Source: Enterobacteriaceae bacterium UBA3516
GTDB taxonomy: Bacteria; Pseudomonadota; Gammaproteobacteria; Enterobacterales; Enterobacteriaceae
Reading direction: 5' to 3'
Assembly (NCBI GenBank): GCA_002377245.1
Contig: DFPL01000024.1
Span: 1-9,344 of the forward strand
DNA length: 9,344 nucleotides
Made by a program: the position numbers and the translations under genes. Below are positions 1-6,694 of the stretch, in pieces (the first letter of the stretch is position 1; each line of letters opens with the position of its first letter). The notes under the pieces were generated by a model. That model was not told the DNA's origin. It did not search any database and was given only the letters and a program-made list of their open reading frames with translations.

Positions 1-197
1 GGGAGGGTTTCCCCCGACATCAGTACCCCACAGTTATGTTGAAGGTTCCGGCTTGTACTGACACTTTAATTTTAGAAGGTGGTTAAAAAACAACCAGTGT
101 ATAAACGTTTTTTTTAGGAAAATTTTCATCCAACGGTGAGCGTTCTCTATAGTTAATTCGAATAAATATCCTAATCAACATCTTCACGGAGAAAGCC
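1..197. other. AT-rich intergenic left edge
   Basis: I find no reading frame with a ribosome-binding site here. A short GC-rich inverted pattern opens the window (GGGAGGGTTTCCCCC, 1-15), and a weak hairpin with one mismatch covers 78-95. In E. coli the soxR 3' end and the small RNA RyjA lie in this neighbourhood, but I cannot recognise either here. Confidence 0.4.
123..153 (+). promoter_or_regulatory. Possible sigma-70 promoter for the GST gene
   Basis: A TATAGT hexamer at 148-153 is a fair -10 box. TTCATC at 125-130 is a poor -35 with 17-base spacing, and TTTTCA at 123-128 is an alternative with 19. The surroundings are AT-rich and the start codon lies about 45 bases downstream. The -10 is reasonable; the -35 is weak. 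Confidence 0.3.
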
Positions 198-866
198 ATG
201 CTCACTGTGCACCATCTTAATCAATCGCGTTCCCAGCGCGTGCTCTGGGCACTTGAGGAGCTGGAACAGCCTTACCAGATAGTTCGCTATCAGCGTGAAA
301 AGACCATGCTTGCGCCGGACTCACTGAAGAAAATCCACCCGTTGGGAAAATCTCCGGTACTGGAAGATGAGGGGCTGGTGATTGCTGAGTCGGGGGCCAT
401 CCTCGAATATCTGCAGGAGACCTACGACCCCGAGCAGCGCCTCAAACCGCATGACGTGGCGATGCGCCAGCAATATCGCTTCTGGCTGCATTATGCCGAA
501 GGGTCTTTGATGCCGCTTTTACTGATGAAACTGGTCTTCAGCAGCCTGGGTAAACCGCCGGTGCCTTTCGGCTTCCGTACGATAGGAAAAGCGTTGGGCG
601 GCGGCATTGAAAAAGCCTGGCTGAACAAGCAAATTGCCACCCATGCCCGGTTTATTGAGTCAGAGCTGGCTCAGCGCCCCTGGTTTGCCGGGGAAGAACT
701 TAGCATGGCCGATGTACAGATGAGCTTCCCCATTTTTGCCTTACTGGCCAGAGGCGGCATTGACGATCTGCCCCATACAAAAGCCTGGCAAAAACGGGTA
801 GAAGCGCGACCGGCCTGGCAAAGGGCGGTTCAGCAGGGCGGACCCTTTTCACTTCCCGGCAGCTAA
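198..866 (+). CDS. Glutathione S-transferase family protein
   Basis: This is a 222-residue soluble protein with the two-domain layout of cytosolic glutathione S-transferases. The thioredoxin-like N-terminal half covers about residues 1-77. It carries a Ser-rich first turn (NQSRSQRVLW, Ser10/Ser12) that could supply the glutathione-activating hydroxyl, the cis-proline loop (GKSPVL, Pro53) and the Glu64-Ser65 pair that binds the gamma-glutamyl group. The all-helical C-terminal half has the N-capping motif S-M-A-D at 169-172. Length is normal for the family. The start is supported by CGGAGA at 187-192, 5 bases before the ATG. By family it would conjugate or reduce electrophiles with glutathione in the cytoplasm; the true substrate cannot be read from sequence. 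From memory, E. coli K-12 has soxR upstream of ghxP, so a link to oxidative or xenobiotic stress is tempting but is inference. I see no terminator after the stop. Confidence 0.9.
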   Translation: MLTVHHLNQSRSQRVLWALEELEQPYQIVRYQREKTMLAPDSLKKIHPLGKSPVLEDEGLVIAESGAILEYLQETYDPEQRLKPHDVAMRQQYRFWLHYAEGSLMPLLLMKLVFSSLGKPPVPFGFRTIGKALGGGIEKAWLNKQIATHARFIESELAQRPWFAGEELSMADVQMSFPIFALLARGGIDDLPHTKAWQKRVEARPAWQRAVQQGGPFSLPGS

Positions 867-900
867 AAATGATCTTTGAATGTTGCAAAGTTGCGCATCG

Positions 901-916
901 ACGATAACGTTTGCGC
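901..916. promoter_or_regulatory. PurR-type operator, distal
   Basis: ACGATAACGTTTGCGC matches the 16-base PurR consensus ACGCAAACGTTTGCGT at 13 positions, including the central AACGTTTGCG core. It lies about 270 bases upstream of the ghxP start. PurR represses purine synthesis and transport genes when hypoxanthine or guanine is bound. A purine-base permease downstream makes the site functionally sensible. Confidence 0.65.
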
Positions 917-999
917 ATCTGCCGCTTAATTCTTCACCGTCATAAGCGAAAATTAGCAAAAAGGGGCAAAGTTAAGTTGAAAACCGGTGTCTAAACGCT

Positions 1000-1015
1000 G
1001 GATAATCGTTTGCCT
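1000..1015. promoter_or_regulatory. Weak PurR-like site
   Basis: GGATAATCGTTTGCCT keeps the right half of the PurR consensus (CGTTTGC) but has a degenerate left half, with 10 of 16 matches. It overlaps a possible -35 hexamer, TTGCCT at 1010-1015. It could be an auxiliary half-site or chance. Confidence 0.3.
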
Positions 1016-1038
1016 TTTTCTTCCAACCGTTTTTTATG
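1010..1038 (+). promoter_or_regulatory. Possible ghxP promoter
   Basis: TTGCCT (1010-1015) and TTTATG (1033-1038) are spaced by 17 bases. Both boxes are imperfect. The position fits, since the proximal PurR operator would then cover the start-site region. I could find no clearly better pair in the 304-base gap. Confidence 0.25.
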
Positions 1039-1043
1039 CGCGG

Positions 1044-1059
1044 AGTTAAACGTTTGCTT
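1044..1059. promoter_or_regulatory. PurR-type operator, proximal
   Basis: AGTTAAACGTTTGCTT matches the PurR consensus at 12 of 16 positions with an intact AAACGTTTGC core. It lies about 110 bases before the ghxP start and just downstream of the best candidate promoter, where bound repressor would block initiation or clearance. Together with the site centred about 143 bases upstream it could allow looping or cooperative repression. Confidence 0.6.
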
Positions 1060-1060
1060 T

Positions 1061-1082
1061 TTGTGACACCCCTTTGTCACAA
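1061..1082. repeat. Perfect 8-bp inverted repeat in the ghxP leader
   Basis: TTGTGACA (1061-1068) and TGTCACAA (1075-1082) are exact reverse complements around a 6-base loop, CCCCTT. The element starts one base after the proximal PurR operator and lies about 90 bases before the start codon, probably inside the transcribed leader. It could be an RNA hairpin or a second protein operator. It is not a standard CRP site, because the TGTGA and TCACA arms are 10 rather than 6 bases apart. No T-run follows it, so it is not an intrinsic terminator. Confidence 0.6.
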
Positions 1083-1170
1083 CGCAGCACAGGGAGACGA
1101 CGTTTAACACGCAGTGGACTGTCCGCCGCGCAGATCAACGAACGATAATAATTCTCAGGGGATGTTTTCT

Positions 1171-2520
1171 ATGTCTACGCCTTCAGCGCGTACCGGCGGT
1201 TCGCTCGACGCTTTCTTTAAAATTTCTGCCCGTGGCAGCACGGTTCGTCAGGAAGTCGTTGCCGGTTTAACCACCTTTCTGGCGATGGTCTATTCGGTCA
1301 TCGTCGTGCCGGGCATGCTCGGTAAAGCAGGCTTCCCGCCAGCGGCCGTTTTCGTTGCGACCTGCCTGGTTGCCGGTGTGGGCTCAATCGTCATGGGCCT
1401 GTGGGCTAACCTGCCGTTAGCTATCGGTTGCGCTATCTCGCTGACCGCCTTCACCGCCTTTAGCCTGGTGCTTGGCCAGCAGATCAGCGTGCCGGTTGCA
1501 CTGGGTGCCGTGTTCCTGATGGGTGTGCTGTTCACTGTGATTTCCGCCACGGGTATCCGTAGCTGGATCCTGCGCAATCTCCCCCAGGGTGTTGCGCACG
1601 GAACCGGTATTGGTATCGGCCTGTTTCTGCTGCTGATTGCTGCTAACGGCGTGGGTCTGGTCATCAAGAACCCGCTGGACGGTCTGCCGGTGGCACTGGG
1701 CCACTTCGCCAGCTTCCCGGTTATCATGTCGCTGATTGGTCTTGCGGTGATCATTGGTCTGGAAAAACTGAAAGTGCCAGGCGGCATCCTGTTGACCATC
1801 ATCGGCGTGTCCATCGTCGGCCTGATTTTTGATCCGAGCGTCCACTTCTCCGGTATTTTCGCCATGCCATCGCTGAGCGATGACAAAGGCAACTCCCTGA
1901 TTGGCAGCCTCGATATCGTCGGCGCACTGAACCCGATTGTTCTGCCAAGCGTGCTGGCGCTGGTGATGACGGCGGTGTTTGATGCGACCGGTACCATCCG
2001 TGCGGTAGCCGGTCAGGCGAACCTGTTGGATAAAGACGGCCAGATTATCGATGGCGGCAAAGCGCTGACCACCGACTCCCTGAGCAGCGTCTTCTCAGGT
2101 CTGGTCGGTGCGGCACCGGCAGCGGTGTATATCGAATCCGCAGCGGGTACGGCAGCAGGCGGTAAAACTGGTCTGACTGCGCTGACCGTGGGTGTGTTGT
2201 TCCTGCTGATCCTCTTCCTCTCGCCGCTTTCGTATCTGGTTCCGGCGTACGCCACCGCCCCTGCGCTGATGTATGTTGGCCTGCTGATGCTGAGCAACGT
2301 GGCGAAAATTGACTTTGCTGACTTCGTTGATGCGATGTCAGGACTGATTACCGCAGTGTTCATCGTGCTGACCTGTAACATCGTGACCGGTATTATGATC
2401 GGCTTCGCCTCGCTGGTGATTGGGCGTATTTTCTCCGGTGAATGGCGTAAGCTGAACATCGGCACCGTGGTGATTGCGGTGGCACTGGTGGCCTTCTATG
2501 CTGGCGGTTGGGCTATCTAA
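1171..2520 (+). CDS. ghxP: Guanine/hypoxanthine permease GhxP
   Basis: This 449-residue inner-membrane transporter is nearly identical, as far as I recall the sequence, to E. coli GhxP (formerly YjcD). That protein is a high-affinity guanine and hypoxanthine/proton symporter of the AzgA-like branch of the NCS2 family. Most of the chain is hydrophobic helix. Family hallmarks are the FDATGT stretch (270-275) and the AAPAAVYIESAAG stretch (about 314-326) with Glu322, both in the predicted substrate region. The reading frame is open back to an ATG at 1114, which would add 19 residues. I chose 1171 because it gives the MSTPSARTGG N-terminus and full family length, and because AGGGGA (1157-1162) lies 8 bases ahead. 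Upstream PurR-type operators imply repression when purines are plentiful. A strong terminator follows, so it is probably monocistronic. Confidence 0.95.
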   Translation: MSTPSARTGGSLDAFFKISARGSTVRQEVVAGLTTFLAMVYSVIVVPGMLGKAGFPPAAVFVATCLVAGVGSIVMGLWANLPLAIGCAISLTAFTAFSLVLGQQISVPVALGAVFLMGVLFTVISATGIRSWILRNLPQGVAHGTGIGIGLFLLLIAANGVGLVIKNPLDGLPVALGHFASFPVIMSLIGLAVIIGLEKLKVPGGILLTIIGVSIVGLIFDPSVHFSGIFAMPSLSDDKGNSLIGSLDIVGALNPIVLPSVLALVMTAVFDATGTIRAVAGQANLLDKDGQIIDGGKALTTDSLSSVFSGLVGAAPAAVYIESAAGTAAGGKTGLTALTVGVLFLLILFLSPLSYLVPAYATAPALMYVGLLMLSNVAKIDFADFVDAMSGLITAVFIVLTCNIVTGIMIGFASLVIGRIFSGEWRKLNIGTVVIAVALVAFYAGGWAI

Positions 2521-2537
2521 GTCGACTGAATGCTCTC

Positions 2538-2573
2538 AAAACGGGTGGCTCAGGCCGCCCGTTTTCATTTTTT
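2538..2573 (+). terminator. Intrinsic terminator of ghxP
   Basis: The 12-base arms AAAACGGGTGGC (2538-2549) and GCCGCCCGTTTT (2554-2565) pair with a single G-U wobble around a TCAG loop. The right arm ends in TTTT and is followed by CA and six more T. The A-rich left arm may let it work in the opposite direction as well. It lies 17 bases after the ghxP stop. Confidence 0.9.
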
Positions 2574-2659
2574 ACGCACATCCCGTTACCTTTGCGTTAA
2601 GCTGAATGTTCTATTATCAAGGCATGACGCTTTTGTAAAAACATCGCAACAGGGAACGC

Positions 2660-4306
2660 ATGGAACTCTTTTTTACTATTCTCATCATGACCCTTGTGGT
2701 CTCACTCTCGGGGGTCGTTACACGCGTATTACCCTTTCAGATTCCCCTCCCACTTATGCAAATTGCCATCGGCGCACTGCTGGCTTTTCCCACGTTTGGC
2801 CTGCACGTGGAGTTCGATCCGGAACTGTTTTTGGTTCTCTTTATCCCACCCCTCTTGTTCGCTGACGGCTGGAAAACGCCGACGCGTGAGTTTCTTGAGC
2901 ATGGGCGAGAGATCTTCGGCCTTGCGCTGGCGCTGGTGGTGGTCACGGTTGTCGGTATCGGTTTTCTTATCTACCTGCTGGTGCCGGGCATTGTGTTAGT
3001 ACCGGCGTTTGCGCTGGCAGCGGTACTGTCGCCTACTGATGCAGTGGCGCTGTCGGGCATTGTCGGCGAAGGCCGTATTCCTAAGAAAATCATGGGGATT
3101 TTGCAGGGTGAGGCGTTAATGAATGACGCGTCGGGCCTGGTATCACTGAAGTTCGCTGTCGCCGTGGCGATGGGCACCATGGTCTTTACCATCGGGGGGG
3201 CCACCGTTGAGTTCTTCAAAGTGGCTATCGGCGGGATTTTGGCCGGGTTCGTCGTGAGCTGGCTGTACGGTCGCTCACTGCGTTTCCTCAGTCGCTGGGG
3301 TGGTGATGAACCGGCTACCCAGATCGTGCTGCTGTTCCTGCTGCCGTTTGCCTCTTACCTGATTGCGGAACACATTGGCTTCTCTGGCATCCTGGCTGCG
3401 GTGGCGGCGGGGATGACGATCACCCGTTCCGGCATGATGCGGAGCGCGCCGCTGGCCATGCGTCTGCGCGCTAACAGCACCTGGGCGATGCTGGAATTTG
3501 TCTTTAACGGTATGGTGTTCCTGCTGTTAGGTCTGCAACTGCCGGGTATCCTCGAATCTTCTCTGGTGGCGGCAGAAGCCGATCCGAATGTCGAAACCTG
3601 GATGCTGTTTACCGATATCGTGCTGATTTATCTGGCGCTGATGCTGGTCCGTTTTGGCTGGCTGTGGACCATGAAAAACTTCAGTAAACGCTTTTTGCAC
3701 AAAAAGCCGATGGAGTTTGGTTCCTGGAGTACACGCGAGCTGCTGATTGCTACCTTTGCGGGTGTACGTGGGGCCATCACCCTGGCGGGCGTACTCTCTA
3801 TTCCTCTGTTCCTGCCAAGTGGTATGGACTTCCCGGCGCGTTATGAGCTGGTGTTCCTCGCCGCTGGCGTGATTCTTTTCTCGCTGTTCGTGGGCGTGAT
3901 TGCTCTGCCGCAGTTGCTTCAACGTATTGAAGTTCGTGACCATTCTCAGCAGTTTAAAGAGGAGAGAATGGCCCGCGCAGCCACGGCGGAAGTAGCGATT
4001 GTCGCTATCCAGAAAATGGAAGAGCGCATGGCGGCAGATGCTGAAGAGAATATTGATAACCAACTGCTGACTGAGGTCAGTTCCCGGGTCATCGGTAACC
4101 TGCGACGTCGTGCCGATGGGCGCAATAACGTTGAAAGTTCACTACAGGAAGAAAACCTCGAACGCCGGTTCCGCCTGGCGGCGCTGCGCTCAGAGCGTGC
4201 TGAGCTTTATCACCTGCGCGCCACGCGGCAGATCAGTAACGAAACGTTGCAGAAAATGTTGCACGATCTGGATTTACTGGAATCGCTGTTAATCGAGCAT
4301 AAGTAA
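2660..4306 (+). CDS. yjcE: CPA1-family Na+/H+ antiporter YjcE
   Basis: This 548-residue inner-membrane protein matches E. coli YjcE (549 residues) closely from memory. It belongs to the monovalent cation/proton antiporter-1 (NhaP/NHE-like) family, which exchanges Na+ or K+ for protons in pH and salt homeostasis. The N-terminal 420 residues are a string of about a dozen membrane helices. They carry the family motifs SPTDAVA (124-130), the ion-binding Asn155-Asp156 pair in EALMNDASG (151-159), and GVRGA (368-372). Residues from about 425 on are a charged, helical cytoplasmic tail. The start is supported by CAGGGAA at 2650-2656. A TATTAT hexamer at 2612-2617 could be its -10 box, though without a convincing -35. 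The terminator upstream suggests transcription independent of ghxP. The function in E. coli is assigned mainly by family, and the transported ion is not certain. Confidence 0.93.
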   Translation: MELFFTILIMTLVVSLSGVVTRVLPFQIPLPLMQIAIGALLAFPTFGLHVEFDPELFLVLFIPPLLFADGWKTPTREFLEHGREIFGLALALVVVTVVGIGFLIYLLVPGIVLVPAFALAAVLSPTDAVALSGIVGEGRIPKKIMGILQGEALMNDASGLVSLKFAVAVAMGTMVFTIGGATVEFFKVAIGGILAGFVVSWLYGRSLRFLSRWGGDEPATQIVLLFLLPFASYLIAEHIGFSGILAAVAAGMTITRSGMMRSAPLAMRLRANSTWAMLEFVFNGMVFLLLGLQLPGILESSLVAAEADPNVETWMLFTDIVLIYLALMLVRFGWLWTMKNFSKRFLHKKPMEFGSWSTRELLIATFAGVRGAITLAGVLSIPLFLPSGMDFPARYELVFLAAGVILFSLFVGVIALPQLLQRIEVRDHSQQFKEERMARAATAEVAIVAIQKMEERMAADAEENIDNQLLTEVSSRVIGNLRRRADGRNNVESSLQEENLERRFRLAALRSERAELYHLRATRQISNETLQKMLHDLDLLESLLIEHK

Positions 4307-4310
4307 CGTT

Positions 4311-5231
4311 CTACAGGCCCGGTGACGCTTCGTTTACCGGGCCTGGGCTCTGTTCAGACCAAAACCCTTCACAACATTTCAGCCAGGCCTGGGCGCTGTG
4401 GGAGAGATAAACGCCTTCGCGCCAAATCATTCCTAACAGCCAACGTAAATCGCTCTCCAGCGGGATCCAGTTGAGGGTCTGCTTATCCAGCCGCTGGCAA
4501 ATGGGCTCAGGTAAAATCGCGATGCCCACCCCGGCCTGCACCATGGCGGCAAGAAAATCCCACTGTCCGCTGCGTACGGCAATGCGTGGCTTCACGCCAT
4601 GCTGACTGAAAAGCTGATTAAGCTGACGACTCAACGCGAAGTCTTCGTTGTAAATCAAGAGGGGATGAGCGGCAAGCTGCGACGGGGTGATGGAGGTCAT
4701 GTTATGCCACTCCCCTGAACGCGGGACCAGCACGCACAACGAATGGCTGAATAAGGGGAGGGTCGCGAGGCCGCTACCGGGCTCGACGGGCAGGGCGGTC
4801 ATCGCCAGATCCAGCTCGCCGTTGGTCACGGCCTGCTGCACCGTCAGCCCGCCAAACTCAGCAATCTTCAGCTCCACACCCGGGTAGCGTTGCCGAAATA
4901 AACTGATAGGTCCCGCCATCAACATGCCCACCATCGGCGGGATCCCCAGGCGTAGTATTCCTTTGTTGAGGTGATGGATATCGCCCAGCTCAGCTTCAAG
5001 CTGGCGAAATTCCGCCAGAATCGCCAGACCGCGTTCAAACACTACGCGCCCGGTATCGGTAAGCAGTAATTTACGGCCATCACGAATCAGCAGCGTGCAA
5101 TTAAGCTCATCCTCAAGATTTTTAAGCATCTTGCTGATGGTCGGCTGGGTGACAAATAAGCGTTCCGCTGCGCGCGTGAAACTTTGCTGTCGCACCACTT
5201 CCACAAAATAACGCAGCGTTCTGATGTCCAT
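4311..5231 (-). CDS. LysR-type transcriptional regulator
   Basis: This is a 306-residue LysR-family regulator. The N-terminal winged helix-turn-helix covers residues 1-60, with the recognition region FTRAAERLFVTQPTISKML at about 18-36. A linker helix and a periplasmic-binding-protein-like effector domain follow (about 92-295, opening with LRLGIPPMVGMLM). The frame is open to 5297, but the start is placed at 5231. MDIRTLRYF is the usual LysR N-terminus there, and AAAGG lies 7 bases upstream (5239-5243 on the opposite strand). The last residues (SPGPVNEASPGL) are encoded within an inverted repeat and converge on yjcE with a 4-base gap. It lies 133 bases downstream of the oxidoreductase gene on the same strand rather than divergent from it. 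It may therefore control that gene, itself or distant targets. The effector is unknown and I recognise no specific named orthologue. Confidence 0.9.
   Translation of the reverse strand: MDIRTLRYFVEVVRQQSFTRAAERLFVTQPTISKMLKNLEDELNCTLLIRDGRKLLLTDTGRVVFERGLAILAEFRQLEAELGDIHHLNKGILRLGIPPMVGMLMAGPISLFRQRYPGVELKIAEFGGLTVQQAVTNGELDLAMTALPVEPGSGLATLPLFSHSLCVLVPRSGEWHNMTSITPSQLAAHPLLIYNEDFALSRQLNQLFSQHGVKPRIAVRSGQWDFLAAMVQAGVGIAILPEPICQRLDKQTLNWIPLESDLRWLLGMIWREGVYLSHSAQAWLKCCEGFWSEQSPGPVNEASPGL
4314..4345. repeat. Hairpin at the yjcE/lysR convergence
   Basis: CAGGCCCGGT (4314-4323) and ACCGGGCCTG (4336-4345) are perfect complements. The 12-base loop can add an ACG/CGT mini-stem. It begins 8 bases after the yjcE stop and lies wholly within the last codons of the LysR gene. 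Neither strand has a proper T-run next to it, so it may be a bidirectional Rho-assisted end or a stabilising 3' structure rather than a classical terminator. Confidence 0.75.
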
Positions 5232-5264
5232 TATTATTCCTTTAACCAGGTATAGGATGAGTTT

Positions 5265-5294
5265 AATAGATTTCTGAACGCAGCGGTGGCTCAA
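5265..5294 (-). promoter_or_regulatory. Possible promoter of the LysR gene
   Basis: Read on the minus strand, TTGAGC (5294-5289) and TCTATT (5270-5265) form a -35/-10 pair, 4 of 6 matches each, with an 18-base spacer. The pair is about 34 bases ahead of the chosen start. It is plausible but not strong. Confidence 0.3.
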
Positions 5295-5328
5295 CACTCC
5301 ATTCAGCAGAAAGGGAAAATATGGTATT

Positions 5329-5364
5329 TAGCCGCACCGCTGGAGGTGCGGCTACTGTTTTAAA
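5329..5364. terminator. Hairpin between the oxidoreductase and LysR genes
   Basis: TAGCCGCACC (5329-5338) and GGTGCGGCTA (5345-5354) form a perfect 10-bp stem with a 6-base loop, 10 bases beyond the oxidoreductase stop. It is placed to end that gene's transcript, yet on the minus strand the following bases are AAATACC with no U-tract. On the plus strand it is followed by CTGTTTTAAATTATTTTTTT, which looks like a working terminator against plus-strand read-through. Confidence 0.6.
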
Positions 5365-6657
5365 TTATTTTTTTAATCGCTTAACCAATTCAAACTCATG
5401 AAAATTTACCGGTCGCTGCTGCTGCATTGAAATATTGCCCGCAATCCCGGTCAGGATCGACATTGCCCCTGCGCGGTGGTCGGCGGCACGCTTGAGCGGA
5501 TCGTTGCCCGGTGTGCCAAACAGGTCGGCGAGCATGGCGTTATCACCACCGCCGTGCCCGCCTTCGCCGAGAGTGAAATCAGCCTGCCACGGCTCAGCAA
5601 ACATCGGGAATACGGTGATGTTGCAGGACGTCAGGCTGCCTTCGTCCTCGCGCTCGCCTCCGGCATTAACGTAAGATTTCTCAATGATTTTCATCTCCAG
5701 CCGCCCTTCACTGCCGTTAAAGACGACGTTCAGACCTTCCCAGGGCAGATAGGTGTTCAGCGAGTAGCTGAGCTGGCACTGATTCTGATATTTCACCAGC
5801 ACCGAAAGGGTATCTTCGATGGTGATCCCATCGCTAAACACGCTCTGGTCGCGCCAGTAATTATCCTCATGTTCTGCATCAAGATAGAGTGCTTTCAACT
5901 GCGGGTTTTCTGCCATATGCAGCGCGAAAGGGTCATTTTGCGCTGCTGCATAGCCGTGAGTGCGCGGGTAGAACTGGCTGACGCCCCGCTTTTCGGCATT
6001 CTCTTTACCATAAAAACGCAGCGCGCCTTCGGCATAAACCCGCTCCGGGTAGCTGTCCAGCCAGAAATTCATCAGGTCGAAATGGTGGGTGGATTTGTGC
6101 ACCAGCAGGCCGCCGCTGTTGCGTTTTTCCCGGTGCCAGCGACGAAAATAATCCGCACCATGCTCCGTGTTGAGCAACCATTCAAAATGGACCGAATAGA
6201 CCTCGCCAATAGTACCGCTCATCAGTAATTCGCGCACTTTACTGTGGTGAGGCGCGTAGCGGTAATTAAACGCCACGCGCACGGTGTGACCGGTCTCTTC
6301 GATGGCATCGAGGATCCGCAGTGCGCGTTGCTCATCAATCGTCATCGGTTTTTCGGTAATGACATCGCACCCGGCTTTCAGCGCCCGCACAATATAGTCA
6401 TCGTGGGTACGGTCCATGGTGGTGACGATAATAATGTCCGGCCGCGTCTCATGAATCATGGTTTCGAATTGTGCAGCAGGCCATGTCGACGCCGGCTGTA
6501 CACCTTCGTTTTGTAATAAGGTGTTGGCGTAATGCATACGCGTCTGGTTGGTATCGCAAAAGGCAACCAGCTGCGCGTTGTCTTTCCACTGACCGCCAAT
6601 AGCGGAAATATACAGCCCGGCACGACCACCTGTTCCCACAAGGGCATACTTTTTCAT
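5365..6657 (-). CDS. Gfo/Idh/MocA-family oxidoreductase
   Basis: This 430-residue cytoplasmic protein has the fold of NAD(P)-dependent sugar or cyclitol dehydrogenases. The Rossmann domain begins with VGTGGRAG (7-14) and an acidic CD at the end of strand 2 (34-35), which suggests preference for NAD. The family EKP motif is at 102-104 and supplies the conserved lysine. The C-terminal substrate domain carries GGLLVHKSTHHFDLMNFW (182-199), with His/Lys/Asp residues expected at the active site. At 430 residues it is longer than typical 330-380-residue members. It has a middle insertion rich in aromatic and acidic residues (about 215-275) and a Gly-rich GEGGHGGGD segment (364-372). AGAGGA 4 bases before the ATG supports the start. 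The substrate is unknown; a hexose, inositol or glycoside derivative is the family expectation. It has no transporter or sugar-catabolic partner here. Confidence 0.88.
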   Translation of the reverse strand: MKKYALVGTGGRAGLYISAIGGQWKDNAQLVAFCDTNQTRMHYANTLLQNEGVQPASTWPAAQFETMIHETRPDIIIVTTMDRTHDDYIVRALKAGCDVITEKPMTIDEQRALRILDAIEETGHTVRVAFNYRYAPHHSKVRELLMSGTIGEVYSVHFEWLLNTEHGADYFRRWHREKRNSGGLLVHKSTHHFDLMNFWLDSYPERVYAEGALRFYGKENAEKRGVSQFYPRTHGYAAAQNDPFALHMAENPQLKALYLDAEHEDNYWRDQSVFSDGITIEDTLSVLVKYQNQCQLSYSLNTYLPWEGLNVVFNGSEGRLEMKIIEKSYVNAGGEREDEGSLTSCNITVFPMFAEPWQADFTLGEGGHGGGDNAMLADLFGTPGNDPLKRAADHRAGAMSILTGIAGNISMQQQRPVNFHEFELVKRLKK

Positions 6658-6694
6658 GGCATCCTCTTTGACATAAATGAATAAGCGTAATGAA

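Noticed and set aside
1..197. RyjA-like small RNA or the soxR 3' end
   Set aside because: Neither can be recognised from the sequence. No terminator with a T-run or matching coding sequence is visible.
1062..1081. CRP site upstream of ghxP (TGTGA...TCACA)
   Set aside because: The half-sites are 10 bases apart instead of the 6 needed by CRP.
1290..1997. Minus-strand open frame of 235 codons inside ghxP
   Set aside because: The Pro/Thr/Ser/Arg-rich product is what the complement of a membrane-protein gene gives. ghxP is certain here.
2530..2865. Plus-strand open frame spanning the ghxP-yjcE gap
   Set aside because: It crosses the ghxP terminator and overlaps the start of yjcE in another frame. 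It has no ribosome-binding site.
5232..5297. Longer LysR protein starting at 5297
   Set aside because: The extra 22 residues (MLSHRCVQKSIKL...) are not LysR-like. The internal ATG at 5231 has a ribosome-binding site and the family N-terminus.
5476..6228. Plus-strand open frame of 250 codons opposite the oxidoreductase gene
   Set aside because: It is antisense to a gene with clear family motifs, and I see no supporting start signal or recognisable domain.
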